In this document: in pieces, positions 1 through 6,244 of the stretch
How the letters are laid out: each line of letters starts with the position of its first letter
How positions within the stretch are numbered: the stretch's first letter is position 1
DNA from: a virus
Reading direction: 5' to 3' (one strand)
IMG/VR virus record: IMGVR_UViG_3300025889_000336
Location: 1 to 38,308 of that record
Length of the DNA: 38,308 nucleotides
Notes under the pieces: model-generated
What the model was told of the DNA's origin: nothing
The model's database searches: none
The model's input: the letters and a program-made list of their open reading frames with translations, nothing else
Program-made: the position numbers and the translations under genes

Positions 1-12
1 CCGAAAGGAAAA

Positions 13-351
13 ATGACCATGAAGCCACAAACGAAACAAGCGCACACGCCTACGCCGTGGAGAGTAATGACTGGGCCAAATAAATCTCCATTAACATATA
101 ACGGCGGAGCATATTTTAAAATAACTGCTGAAGATCATAAAGAATCAATGTTTGTGTATGTTGCAGGCAATAGTCAAAATGTTGGTAAACGTGAGTTTGA
201 CGCCGAATTCATCGTCCGTGCGTGTAACTCGCATGATGAGCTTGTCGAGGCGTTGAGGAAAGCCTACAACATCATCGAAAACGAATTCCCTGAAAGCCAG
301 CTAAAAGAATTTGACTACATCAACCAAGCCCTCAAAAAAGCAGAAATGTAA
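13..351 (+). CDS. Conserved phage protein of unknown function
   Basis: This 112-residue product opens with a threonine- and proline-rich stretch (HTPTPW) and contains the phrase FIVRACNSHDELVEAL near residues 67-82. Small proteins with this HTPTPW...ARACNSHDELVEAL layout recur in many phages and have no assigned function. The start follows an AAAGG ribosome site four bases upstream; a second ATG two codons later is also possible. The C-terminal half looks helical and charged. It is the first of a run of small + strand genes and overlaps none of them. The family resemblance is from memory of similar phage proteins; no function is inferred. Confidence 0.8.
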   Translation: MTMKPQTKQAHTPTPWRVMTGPNKSPLTYNGGAYFKITAEDHKESMFVYVAGNSQNVGKREFDAEFIVRACNSHDELVEALRKAYNIIENEFPESQLKEFDYINQALKKAEM

Positions 352-365
352 CCGAAAAGGAAGAT

Positions 366-521
366 ATAAAATCATTAGAATATCTCAATAGGAATATAAT
401 TGTCGAATGTGCCGAAGGTCAATCATTCTATGAAACGCTAAAGCATTATGAAATATGGCTGGATAATACATCAAATGAAGGATTATATTTTAATGCCAAC
501 GAAATTAAAGTAAAGGGGTGA
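366..521 (+). CDS. Small gene with apparent AUA start
   Basis: An open frame of 51 codons ends in TGA at 519-521. Its composition resembles its neighbours (YLNRNIIVECAEG, YEIWLDNTSNEG). No ATG, GTG or TTG lies in a usable position. A strong AAAAGG site at 355-360 sits five bases before an ATA codon at 366, close to the spacing used by the gene at 13. Either the gene starts at AUA, which is rare but known in bacteria, or the start codon has been lost by mutation. It fills what would otherwise be a gap between two tightly spaced genes. Function unknown. Confidence 0.45.
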   Translation: MKSLEYLNRNIIVECAEGQSFYETLKHYEIWLDNTSNEGLYFNANEIKVKG

Positions 522-524
522 TAT

Positions 525-746
525 ATGGGAAATCAAGTTGTTTGTACATATTACATTAATGGTAAACAGTATGATGTAATCGGTTGTTTTGATAAAGACA
601 CGCCACAAGATGAATTTGACTTCTTTGACATATACGATACTAAAGGCGTATGTTTAAATGAGGGTGAACCGCTATATGAATTTCCAACATATAAAGAGAT
701 GATCGACTTCTTAAATTCAGTCAAGCTGTTTTTTAGACCAATATAG
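525..746 (+). CDS. Small hypothetical protein
   Basis: A 73-residue acidic and aromatic protein (YYINGKQYDV near the N-terminus, FDFFDIYDTKG in the middle). The ribosome site AAAGGGG overlaps the end of the preceding small frame. I do not recognise a family. The antisense frame over 551-805 is a shadow, because this frame has the ribosome site and the neighbouring spacing. Confidence 0.65.
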   Translation: MGNQVVCTYYINGKQYDVIGCFDKDTPQDEFDFFDIYDTKGVCLNEGEPLYEFPTYKEMIDFLNSVKLFFRPI

Positions 747-760
747 AATAGGATAAACTT

Positions 761-925
761 ATGACGTGGACTCATGTATATCCTGTTAATGACAAACAAG
801 AGCACGTTTTAGAGGGCATATATTGTCCATGTGAACCAGAAGTTAATTTCAACGGGTTTATTGTTATTCATAATGCTTATGATATGCGAGAGGCTCAAGA
901 ATATATAAACAAAAAGGGTGAATAA
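761..925 (+). CDS. Small conserved phage protein, CxC motif
   Basis: A 54-residue protein ending in TAA immediately before the next ATG at 926. It contains VYPVNDKQEH, then a CPCEP motif, then VIHNAYDMREA. This pattern (V-x-PVND-x-x-EH, C-x-C-x-P, V-x-H-N/S-x-D-x-RE) recurs in short proteins of many environmental phages, where it has no known role. The two cysteines could help bind a metal, but two alone are not enough evidence. The ribosome site is weak (AGGATAA about eight bases upstream). Confidence 0.7.
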   Translation: MTWTHVYPVNDKQEHVLEGIYCPCEPEVNFNGFIVIHNAYDMREAQEYINKKGE

Positions 926-1384
926 ATGGAACATGACATAAACACACTTTCAAAGACGATAGAAGAAAGAATGAGAAAGCATGGCTTATTAATAAGTCAT
1001 AAAGACACATCAAGAGTATTTACATTAGCGGAAGTTAGTTTTGCCTTGCCAAAATACCTTGAAGATGAAAAAGGCAATATCTATCAATTTAATATGGCTC
1101 AGGCCGTATCTTGGACTCAAGATAACAGCAATTCTTTTCTCCCTTTTTATAAACTATACCGAGGGAAAGAAAGAAGGTACAAATACGGCGGGAGTAACCA
1201 AGGCTATTTAAACGCTAACCAAAACTGTCCTGGCCATTGGCTAAGTGGAACAGAATATAATGCAAAAGCCTCTTTACTTTGTTGGCTTATTGAACGTGGA
1301 TATATGAATAAAGAAGATGTATTTAATAGGCTAAAAAATGGAACAGAAAAGAAAGATTTTAACGCACTCAAAAAAGGCAGGTGA
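926..1384 (+). CDS. Hypothetical protein
   Basis: A 152-residue soluble protein with many aromatic residues and a G/N/Y-rich middle (about residues 87-108). The start at 926 abuts the stop of the upstream gene, with an AAAAAGGGTG ribosome site inside that gene. I recognise no catalytic motif or family. The basic C-terminus (LKKGR) and its place just before the replication genes give no firm clue to its role. Confidence 0.7.
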   Translation: MEHDINTLSKTIEERMRKHGLLISHKDTSRVFTLAEVSFALPKYLEDEKGNIYQFNMAQAVSWTQDNSNSFLPFYKLYRGKERRYKYGGSNQGYLNANQNCPGHWLSGTEYNAKASLLCWLIERGYMNKEDVFNRLKNGTEKKDFNALKKGR

Positions 1385-1387
1385 ATA

Positions 1388-1459
1388 ATGACAATCTATT
1401 TAATAACTATTATTTTGTGCCTAATTATAGGCGGAATATTTATAAGCATAAACCAATAG
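1388..1459 (+). CDS. Single-span membrane micropeptide (23 aa)
   Basis: ATG at 1388 starts a 23-residue peptide that is almost entirely hydrophobic (LITIILCLIIGGIFI) and ends NQ. It would form one transmembrane helix. The ribosome site is the end of the previous gene (GGCAGG), and the stop is followed directly by the GGGAGGGG site of the next gene, which fits an operon. Its shortness limits confidence; it could be a non-coding spacer. Confidence 0.4.
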   Translation: MTIYLITIILCLIIGGIFISINQ

Positions 1460-1472
1460 GGAGGGGTGTTAA

Positions 1473-1706
1473 ATGACCGCACTAGACACGCTATATCGAG
1501 AACTAGCAAATCTACAAAGGCAAGCGAATGAATGCATAACGGATTATGGACATGTTAAAAGTGATTGTAGAGAAGAATATATGACACTAGTTACACAAAT
1601 AACCGTCATTCGTAATGCTGTAATTGTCCTAGAAAACCTAAAAGCAGAGAAAGAAAAACTTAACCAAGAGAGAAAATTTAAGATTGTTAAACGGTGGGAA
1701 GGATAG
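1473..1706 (+). CDS. Small coiled-coil protein
   Basis: A 77-residue mostly helical protein. Leucine and isoleucine recur at heptad-like spacing between about residues 5 and 70, and the C-terminal third is very rich in lysine and glutamate. It contains two cysteines. GGGAGGGG at 1459-1466 is a strong ribosome site. No family recognised. The opposite-strand frame at 1544-1732 is a shadow. Confidence 0.65.
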   Translation: MTALDTLYRELANLQRQANECITDYGHVKSDCREEYMTLVTQITVIRNAVIVLENLKAEKEKLNQERKFKIVKRWEG

Positions 1707-1710
1707 AGAG

Positions 1711-1809
1711 ATGAGAAAATACAATCAAGCATACGTCGATGGTTTGGCTTTTATTTTAACGATGGTTGCGTGCGTATTGATTAGTTTAATACTTGTTTGT
1801 TTGCAATAA
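1711..1809 (+). CDS. Single-span membrane micropeptide (32 aa)
   Basis: ATG at 1711 encodes 32 residues: a short polar N-terminus (MRKYNQAYVDG) followed by one hydrophobic span rich in L, I, V and C, then LQ. GGAAGGATAGAGAG upstream offers a ribosome site. It is the last gene before the promoter region at 1810-1955. A small phage membrane protein is plausible, but no role can be assigned. Confidence 0.45.
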   Translation: MRKYNQAYVDGLAFILTMVACVLISLILVCLQ

Positions 1810-1816
1810 ATATATA

Positions 1817-1864
1817 TTCCTCGACGGGAACATTATTAATAACTGTCATCTTCCGACGGAGGAA
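1817..1864. repeat. Two TTCC-N6-GGAA palindromes, 34 bp apart
   Basis: TTCCTCGACGGGAA (1817-1830) and TTCCGACGGAGGAA (1851-1864) are both TTCC-six bases-GGAA and both contain CGACGG. They lie just upstream of the -35 box at 1871. They could be protein binding sites or short RNA hairpins at the end of the upstream transcript. There is no U-run, so they are not ordinary terminators. Confidence 0.4.
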
Positions 1865-1870
1865 AAGCAA

Positions 1871-1898
1871 TTGACAATGGATAAATAACTGTTATTAT
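1871..1898 (+). promoter_or_regulatory. Sigma70-like promoter with operator-like palindrome
   Basis: TTGACA (1871-1876), a 16-base spacer and TATTAT (1893-1898). The palindrome AATAAC-T-GTTATT (1884-1896) fills the spacer and runs into the -10 box. A related half-site, AATAACTGTCATC, lies upstream at 1838-1850. The expected start is near 1905, giving a leader of about 50 bases before the helicase gene at 1956. A protein bound at the palindrome would block RNA polymerase. Confidence 0.55.
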
Positions 1899-1955
1899 GT
1901 GAGCACTTCGTAATTGATTTTCCAAATAAAAAACAACATTTAAAAAGTTTTCTTA

Positions 1956-3353
1956 ATGAACCTAAGCATAAAGCCAAAATTAGAAATAGATTTCTCCGAT
2001 CTTGGCTCTAAAAAGCTAAATTCTTCTTTGCAGGCAGCGATTGAATTCTGGACTAGTAATCCAGATGTCATATACTGCAAAGATACTGATATCTTCTATC
2101 AATATAAATCTGGGCTTTACTCTCAAATTAATGAGAACGTCGAACTTATTAACATGATTACCAGATGCCAAAGCATTGAAGATATTCGGATGTTATCTAT
2201 CCAAAAGAAAAGAGAAATCATTCAAAATATGAAGGCGGAGAAATACTATAAGTTATCAGATTTCAACCAAGAGAACCTAATTAATTTTAAAAATTGTTTC
2301 ATCGACTTAAAAACACTTACACCAGTTGCTCATAGTCAAAAGTATATTTCAACAAGACAACTTCCATATATATATGATAAGGAAGCAAAAGCCCCGTTAT
2401 GGATGAATACAGTTCACGAGATTATGGAAGATGATCAGCAAAAGATTGATTTGTTACAGGAATTCTTCGGATACTGCTTAACTAGGGATACCATATACGA
2501 AAAAGCACTGTTTTTGTTAGGCGAAGGCATGAACGGTAAAAGTACAATCTTGGACGGGCTTAGGTATATGTTAGGCGAGGACAATGTATCAGCTTTGTCA
2601 TTGCGATATATAACCGATCCTAGGTATGTTGGGTTGATTATAAATAAATTCGCTAATGTGGTCAGTGAGATTCCCAAGAATGTTTCAGAGTACGAGGATG
2701 ATTTTAAAACCATTGTTTCCGGCGAGCCCGTAACGGTCAACAATAAATATGAAAAAAGTTATGACTATCGACCTCATTGTAAATTGATTTTCGCAGCAAA
2801 TAAAATGCCTAGAGTTGGCGAGACATCAACGGCAATTTATAGCCGGATGATTATCTTGTCATTAAATAGAGTTTTTGATCGTGATTCCCCAGAGACAGAT
2901 AAGCATAGAAAGATAAAACTACGGGAAGAAGCCTCTGGAATATTTAATTGGGCGGTTGAAGGATTGAAAAGATTGCAGGCTAGAAATCATTTTATCTTGT
3001 CGAAAGCGATGATTGCAGACTTAAACAAAGTTGAGTTAAGCAATAATATGGTTTTGCAATATTTTTATGAAAACATAGATATAACTGGAAATGATGACGA
3101 CCATATATTTAAAGACGATTTGTTTTATAAATATCGAAACTTTGTTATCTCGAACGGATCACGAGCTAATTTTACAAAATGGAATTTCGGAGAAGAAGTT
3201 GGGAAGATATTAAAAAATGTAAGCAATAAAAATTTTCGGATGAATGTACTTGAAAATGGACGTCGTGTTACAAAAAGAGCTTGGCAAGGGATAAAGTGGA
3301 AGGTACACGAACCCGAAGAATTAGAAATAAAGGCGGTCAATTGGGATGAATGA
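1956..3353 (+). CDS. D5-family SF3 replicative helicase
   Basis: A 465-residue phage/plasmid P4- and D5-like helicase. Residues about 100-150 match the D5_N pattern (ENLINFKNCFIDLKT, then RQLPYIYD). The SF3 ATPase core follows: Walker A GEGMNGKST at 189-197, Walker B-type VVSEIP near 235-240 with Glu238, sensor motif KLIFAANKMP at 276-285 and an arginine-finger region YSRMIIL near 295-301. Many relatives carry an N-terminal primase domain; this one is too short to have it, so priming must come from elsewhere. It probably unwinds DNA ahead of the replication fork. It follows a promoter at 1871 but has no clear ribosome site before its ATG. It overlaps the next gene by eight bases. Confidence 0.9.
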   Translation: MNLSIKPKLEIDFSDLGSKKLNSSLQAAIEFWTSNPDVIYCKDTDIFYQYKSGLYSQINENVELINMITRCQSIEDIRMLSIQKKREIIQNMKAEKYYKLSDFNQENLINFKNCFIDLKTLTPVAHSQKYISTRQLPYIYDKEAKAPLWMNTVHEIMEDDQQKIDLLQEFFGYCLTRDTIYEKALFLLGEGMNGKSTILDGLRYMLGEDNVSALSLRYITDPRYVGLIINKFANVVSEIPKNVSEYEDDFKTIVSGEPVTVNNKYEKSYDYRPHCKLIFAANKMPRVGETSTAIYSRMIILSLNRVFDRDSPETDKHRKIKLREEASGIFNWAVEGLKRLQARNHFILSKAMIADLNKVELSNNMVLQYFYENIDITGNDDDHIFKDDLFYKYRNFVISNGSRANFTKWNFGEEVGKILKNVSNKNFRMNVLENGRRVTKRAWQGIKWKVHEPEELEIKAVNWDE

Positions 3354-3786
3354 TAACTATAAATACTTATATAACGCATCTATTGACGATATTCGTGACT
3401 TATATTTCATACGGCTTGAAGTTGAGGATATGTTAAAGAAAAATATGTATGACAAGCCATATGAAATATTCAAAGAGATGTTAGAAAACATTGATAGAAA
3501 TATATTTGTTAGCATGAAAGAACATAACGAAAAATACGGTGATGACATTACCATAAGAACTATAAAGGCATCAATTGTAGGAGATACCATGAATGATACT
3601 CAAGCAAAAGAGATAATTTTATATATCGAAAAGACTGGATACAAATATAACGATTGGGAACAACAATTTATTGATAAAATTAGCCAATATAACGGAACTC
3701 TATCTGCCAGACAAAGTTTTGCATTACGTAATATTTATGAAAAGGCTGTTGGCGGTGGGAGATATCAGAATAGACAAATTATATGA
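3346..3786 (+). CDS. Hypothetical protein in replication operon
   Basis: A 146-residue charged, helical protein whose start lies inside the end of the helicase gene and whose stop overlaps the nuclease start (ATGA). The C-terminal part contains WEQQFIDKIS and LSARQSFALRNIYEKA. A short L-S-x-R/K-Q-x-x-x-L-x-x-I-Y segment of this kind is seen at the ends of several phage replication-associated proteins. Tight coupling to the helicase and VRR-NUC genes suggests a part in DNA replication or repair, but that is inferred from position only. Confidence 0.7.
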   Translation: MNDNYKYLYNASIDDIRDLYFIRLEVEDMLKKNMYDKPYEIFKEMLENIDRNIFVSMKEHNEKYGDDITIRTIKASIVGDTMNDTQAKEIILYIEKTGYKYNDWEQQFIDKISQYNGTLSARQSFALRNIYEKAVGGGRYQNRQII

Positions 3787-4199
3787 AAGATTATGGGCAA
3801 TTTGTAAAATCTTTGGCTAAAGTTTATGGTAAAGATGTCATGCAGGATATAAAGTTAAAGAAGAATAGAAAAAAACGTGCCAAAGAGACAACTCCGAGAA
3901 ACCAGCCTGAGCGTGAGTTACGGAAAGAAGTAATAAATTATTTAAAATGTGAAGGTTGCGTAGTTAAACGAATTGAAAATAGCATTTCTGGGAAAAATAT
4001 AGGTAATTCGATCCCTGATCTATGGGTATTCTATGAACCAACACAATGGGGCGGTTGGATAGAATTAAAAGCACCAGGTAAAGATTTGTATGATAAAGGG
4101 CAGATACACTTTAGAGATATGTGTTTAACTACAAACGTCAATCACTTGGTTGTGAGGTCAATAGATGAACTACAGCCTATCTTTATCAAAAGAGGATAA
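3783..4199 (+). CDS. VRR-NUC domain nuclease
   Basis: A 138-residue protein with a basic N-terminus (residues 22-36) and a VRR-NUC fold: QPERELRKEVINYL (about 41-54) with a candidate acidic residue, then IPDLWV with Asp79, then the catalytic GGWIELKAPGK with Glu94 and Lys96. This is the PD-(D/E)XK arrangement of stand-alone phage VRR-NUC proteins, which cleave structured DNA in replication or recombination. It is translationally coupled to the upstream gene through ATGA and lies between the helicase and the recombinase-like ATPase, as in many phages. Confidence 0.85.
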   Translation: MKDYGQFVKSLAKVYGKDVMQDIKLKKNRKKRAKETTPRNQPERELRKEVINYLKCEGCVVKRIENSISGKNIGNSIPDLWVFYEPTQWGGWIELKAPGKDLYDKGQIHFRDMCLTTNVNHLVVRSIDELQPIFIKRG

Positions 4200-4302
4200 A
4201 GAAGAGATTAAAGAATGGTGCAAAATATTTAGAGCAAAAAGAATCTGGATTGAGGGAATAGAAGTTAATGTACCTAAAATAGAAAATAAGGAGAATGAAT
4301 AG
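4165..4302 (+). CDS. Small hypothetical protein overlapping nuclease end
   Basis: ATG at 4165 opens a 45-residue frame inside the last 35 bases of the VRR-NUC gene. It is acidic and basic in alternation (LSKEDKEEIKEWCKIF, then RAKRIWIEG). It ends TAG at 4300-4302, immediately before the ATG at 4303. The chain of end-to-start junctions supports a real gene. Family not recognised. Confidence 0.5.
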   Translation: MNYSLSLSKEDKEEIKEWCKIFRAKRIWIEGIEVNVPKIENKENE

Positions 4303-4455
4303 ATGAGTAAAATTAATAAGAAAATTAAGGAAGTGATGAGCTACATGGGCAGTAGAAATACTGACAAACAGCAAGAAGCTCGTCGAGGAAATATTAGGAA
4401 GGCTATTGCTAAACGATGGGATAAAAAAGTTGTTGACAATAACAGTCATTTGTAG
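4303..4455 (+). CDS. Small basic protein
   Basis: A 50-residue, strongly basic protein (KKIKE, RRGNIRKAIAKRWDKK) with a ribosome site AAGGAGAATG just upstream. It could bind nucleic acid through charge, but no fold is recognised. The final codons and stop lie inside the next promoter and its inverted repeat at 4433-4467, so the end of the protein is constrained by the regulatory DNA. Confidence 0.55.
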   Translation: MSKINKKIKEVMSYMGSRNTDKQQEARRGNIRKAIAKRWDKKVVDNNSHL

Positions 4456-4467
4456 TAGACTGTTATT
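4433..4467 (+). promoter_or_regulatory. Promoter containing perfect 10-bp inverted repeat
   Basis: TTGACA (4433-4438), a 17-base spacer and TAGACT (4456-4461) form a sigma70-like promoter. Overlapping it, AATAACAGTC (4438-4447) and GACTGTTATT (4458-4467) are perfect inverted arms around ten bases. The arm sequence is close to the palindrome at 1884 and the half-site at 1838. This looks like an operator for a dimeric or tetrameric repressor controlling the ATPase and DUF669-like operon. An RNA hairpin is the alternative reading. Confidence 0.6.
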
Positions 4468-4475
4468 TATTAAGG

Positions 4476-4580
4476 GGCTGGCAATGAACAACAAACTTAC
4501 AATTAATTTGTCTCCCATCGAAGGCATGCCAGCCTGCCTAGTTTCTACCCTGTTTCTAGGATCGGTGGGAGATTTTATTT
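4476..4580 (+). promoter_or_regulatory. Structured mRNA leader, possible pseudoknot
   Basis: The leader of the ATPase gene holds three helices. A is GGCUGGCA (4476-4483) with UGCCAGCC (4527-4534). B is UCUCCCAUCG (4511-4520) with CGGUGGGAGA (4563-4572), ten pairs with one G-U. C is CCUAG (4537-4541) with CUAGG (4556-4560). A and B interleave, so together they form a pseudoknot. Helix B is followed by UUUUAUUU (4573-4580) and then the ribosome site AAAGGAG, so B could act as a terminator or attenuator while A competes with it. Known classes were considered and none fits well. Confidence 0.45.
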
Positions 4581-4582
4581 AA
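4484..4582 (+). CDS. Possible leader peptide (32 aa)
   Basis: An ATG at 4484 follows AAGGGG and opens a 32-codon frame that runs through the structured leader and stops at the ribosome site of the ATPase gene (TAA 4580-4582). If translated, ribosomes would disrupt both long helices, which is how attenuator leader peptides work. The composition (NLSPIEGMPACLVS) gives no codon-run signature, and the frame may simply be open by chance. Confidence 0.25.
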   Translation: MNNKLTINLSPIEGMPACLVSTLFLGSVGDFI

Positions 4583-4590
4583 AGGAGAAT

Positions 4591-5469
4591 ATGATGGTAC
4601 TAAGAGCCAAAGCACCAGAATTAGTAATCCCAAGTAAACCTAAATTTTTAATCAGTGGCGAATCAGGCGTTGGGAAAACATTTTTTTCGCTAGATTTCCC
4701 TAAGCCCTATTTGATTGACACTGAAGGAGGAGCAACAAGACCACAGTATCAAAATAAGTTGAAAGCATCAGGCGGTGCTTATTTTGGCAAGGACGAAGGA
4801 AGCCAAGATTTTAACTCGATTATTGAGGAAGTTAAATCATTGGTTACGACAAAGCATGATTATAAGACATTGATTATTGATTCATTCTCTTATATTTATC
4901 TGCTAGAAGCGGCTGAAGCAGAATTGCATATCGGCAGTGAATTTGGTCGTGACAAAAAAGAAGCCAACAAACCAACACGCCAATTAATCCGCTGGCTTGA
5001 AAAGTTAGACATGACAGTAATAATTATTTGTCATTCAAAGCCAAAGTGGATTAAAAAGGGTAAAGAAGTTGTTCAGGAAGGGAACACTTTTGATGGTTAC
5101 GATAAGTTGGAATATATTTTGGATCTCTGGATTGAGATTTCAAAGGGTGGAAAGACTTTCCTAATTAAGAAAAGTCGCATTGAATCTTTACCTCAAGACG
5201 CATCACTCCCTTTGTCATACGCAAACTTTGCTGATGTTTACGGCAGAGAAATCATTGAATCAGAAACAAAGCCAGCAAACATGGCAAGTGTCGAACAAAT
5301 AACAAAGATTGGTAACCTTATTACCGCCTTAAATATTCAAGATGACCAAGTTGCCAAATGGTTTAAAAAAGTTGATGTTGAAGAATGGGAAGAAATGACA
5401 TCAGAACAAATCGAGAGCCTGATTGATACATTAAACAAAAAAATAATGCAGTTAAACATGAAAGGATAA
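4591..5469 (+). CDS. Sak4-like RecA-fold ATPase (AAA_24)
   Basis: A 292-residue P-loop ATPase. Walker A GESGVGKT is at residues 23-30, the LIDTEGG segment at 41-47 and Walker B TLIIDS at 93-98, followed by a HSKP segment. This is the layout of phage AAA_24/Sak4 proteins, single-strand annealing or RecA-paralogue-like recombinases. After the core, residues about 230-290 form a small helical tail (EQITKIGNLITAL, then WEEMTSEQIESLIDTL) of a kind also found at the end of other phage annealing proteins. It probably loads on single-stranded DNA with the DUF669-like product five bases downstream. AAAGGAG gives the start at 4591 or 4594. Its own promoter and structured leader suggest separate control from the helicase. 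Confidence 0.8.
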   Translation: MMVLRAKAPELVIPSKPKFLISGESGVGKTFFSLDFPKPYLIDTEGGATRPQYQNKLKASGGAYFGKDEGSQDFNSIIEEVKSLVTTKHDYKTLIIDSFSYIYLLEAAEAELHIGSEFGRDKKEANKPTRQLIRWLEKLDMTVIIICHSKPKWIKKGKEVVQEGNTFDGYDKLEYILDLWIEISKGGKTFLIKKSRIESLPQDASLPLSYANFADVYGREIIESETKPANMASVEQITKIGNLITALNIQDDQVAKWFKKVDVEEWEEMTSEQIESLIDTLNKKIMQLNMKG

Positions 5470-5474
5470 GAAAA

Positions 5475-5942
5475 ATGGTAAAGAAAATATTTAATGGCGG
5501 TGCGGATGAACCAGATAAAAAAAGTTTTAAAAAACCATCAGCGAAAGAGCATTTATTCCAAGTTGTTGATGTATACACCAGCAAAGATAATCCCTTTAAG
5601 AATGGGTTGCCGGAAGATAAGGTTGCTGTGAAATGTGAAGTTGTCGGCGGTGAGGAAGAAGGTCGGACATTGTTACAAAGATTAAGCCTTGATGAAAATT
5701 CCAAAGGCTTTTTTGCGACAAAGATATTCCTTAAAGCAATTGGAGAACCGTATAAAGGAGAGAATATTGATTTAGACACTGACCGATGGGTTGGTAGACA
5801 ATTTTACGCAACAGTAATTCATGATGGCGATTATGCCAACATTGCTGATTATAACTTTGATAAGCTAATAGATCAGGAGAAAACATATAATAGTCAAAAA
5901 CATGGGATGATCAATGGTAAAGAAATCGCATGGGACGAATAG
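5475..5942 (+). CDS. DUF669-like protein, likely ssDNA-binding
   Basis: A 155-residue protein directly after the Sak4-like ATPase. It has the DUF669 pattern: a short N-terminus with FNGGADEPDK, then a predicted beta-rich core (HLFQVVDVYTS, KVAVKCEVVGG, EEGRTLLQRLSL), the KIFLKAIGEPYKG segment, and an acidic end (KEIAWDE). DUF669 proteins sit beside Sak4-type recombinases and are thought to act as single-strand binding partners; that role is inferred from this repeated pairing. Confidence 0.75.
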   Translation: MVKKIFNGGADEPDKKSFKKPSAKEHLFQVVDVYTSKDNPFKNGLPEDKVAVKCEVVGGEEEGRTLLQRLSLDENSKGFFATKIFLKAIGEPYKGENIDLDTDRWVGRQFYATVIHDGDYANIADYNFDKLIDQEKTYNSQKHGMINGKEIAWDE

Positions 5943-5951
5943 GAGATTAAA

Positions 5952-6131
5952 ATGAATACACTTAGCGTTTACGATAGTCTAGAGCTGAAGATTAAAAAAG
6001 GTGTATTTGATCTAACACAGGATGAGCGGAATAAGCTAGAAGATTTGCTCATTGATAGGTACACAGAACGAGTAACCAGAGTTGATGATGAAACATTAAT
6101 GGGGATGGCGAGCGATGAAAAAATATTCTAA
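5952..6131 (+). CDS. Small hypothetical protein
   Basis: ATG at 5952 behind AGGAG encodes 59 residues, helical and acidic (SVYDSLELKIKKG, DLTQDERNKLEDLL). It overlaps the start of the next small gene by 17 bases in another frame. No family recognised. Confidence 0.6.
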   Translation: MNTLSVYDSLELKIKKGVFDLTQDERNKLEDLLIDRYTERVTRVDDETLMGMASDEKIF

Positions 6132-6234
6132 AAAGAAGAAAATCAGTTACGTGCGATGGAAACGGGATAAGGTTGTTCAAAACAGGATTAATCCGGTAGA
6201 GTTTGGTTGGGATTGCGAGGATGTTGTTGTTTAG
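6115..6234 (+). CDS. Small basic hypothetical protein
   Basis: A 39-residue frame with a lysine-rich N-terminus (MKKYSKKKKISYVRWKRDK) and an acidic end. It starts inside the previous gene behind a weak GGGGATGGCG ribosome region. It may bind nucleic acid by charge; this is a guess from composition. Confidence 0.45.
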   Translation: MKKYSKKKKISYVRWKRDKVVQNRINPVEFGWDCEDVVV

Positions 6235-6244
6235 GGAGAAGAAA

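Noticed and set aside
4186-4527. Long open frame of 113 codons on the - strand
   Set aside because: It lies opposite three + strand genes, a promoter and the structured leader, with hydrophobic low-complexity composition and no ribosome site.
4511-4572. Purine-riboswitch-like phrase GTTTCTACC in the leader
   Set aside because: The phrase matches the J2/3 segment of purine riboswitches, but the expected J1/2 and the kissing-loop hairpins are absent and the pairing differs.
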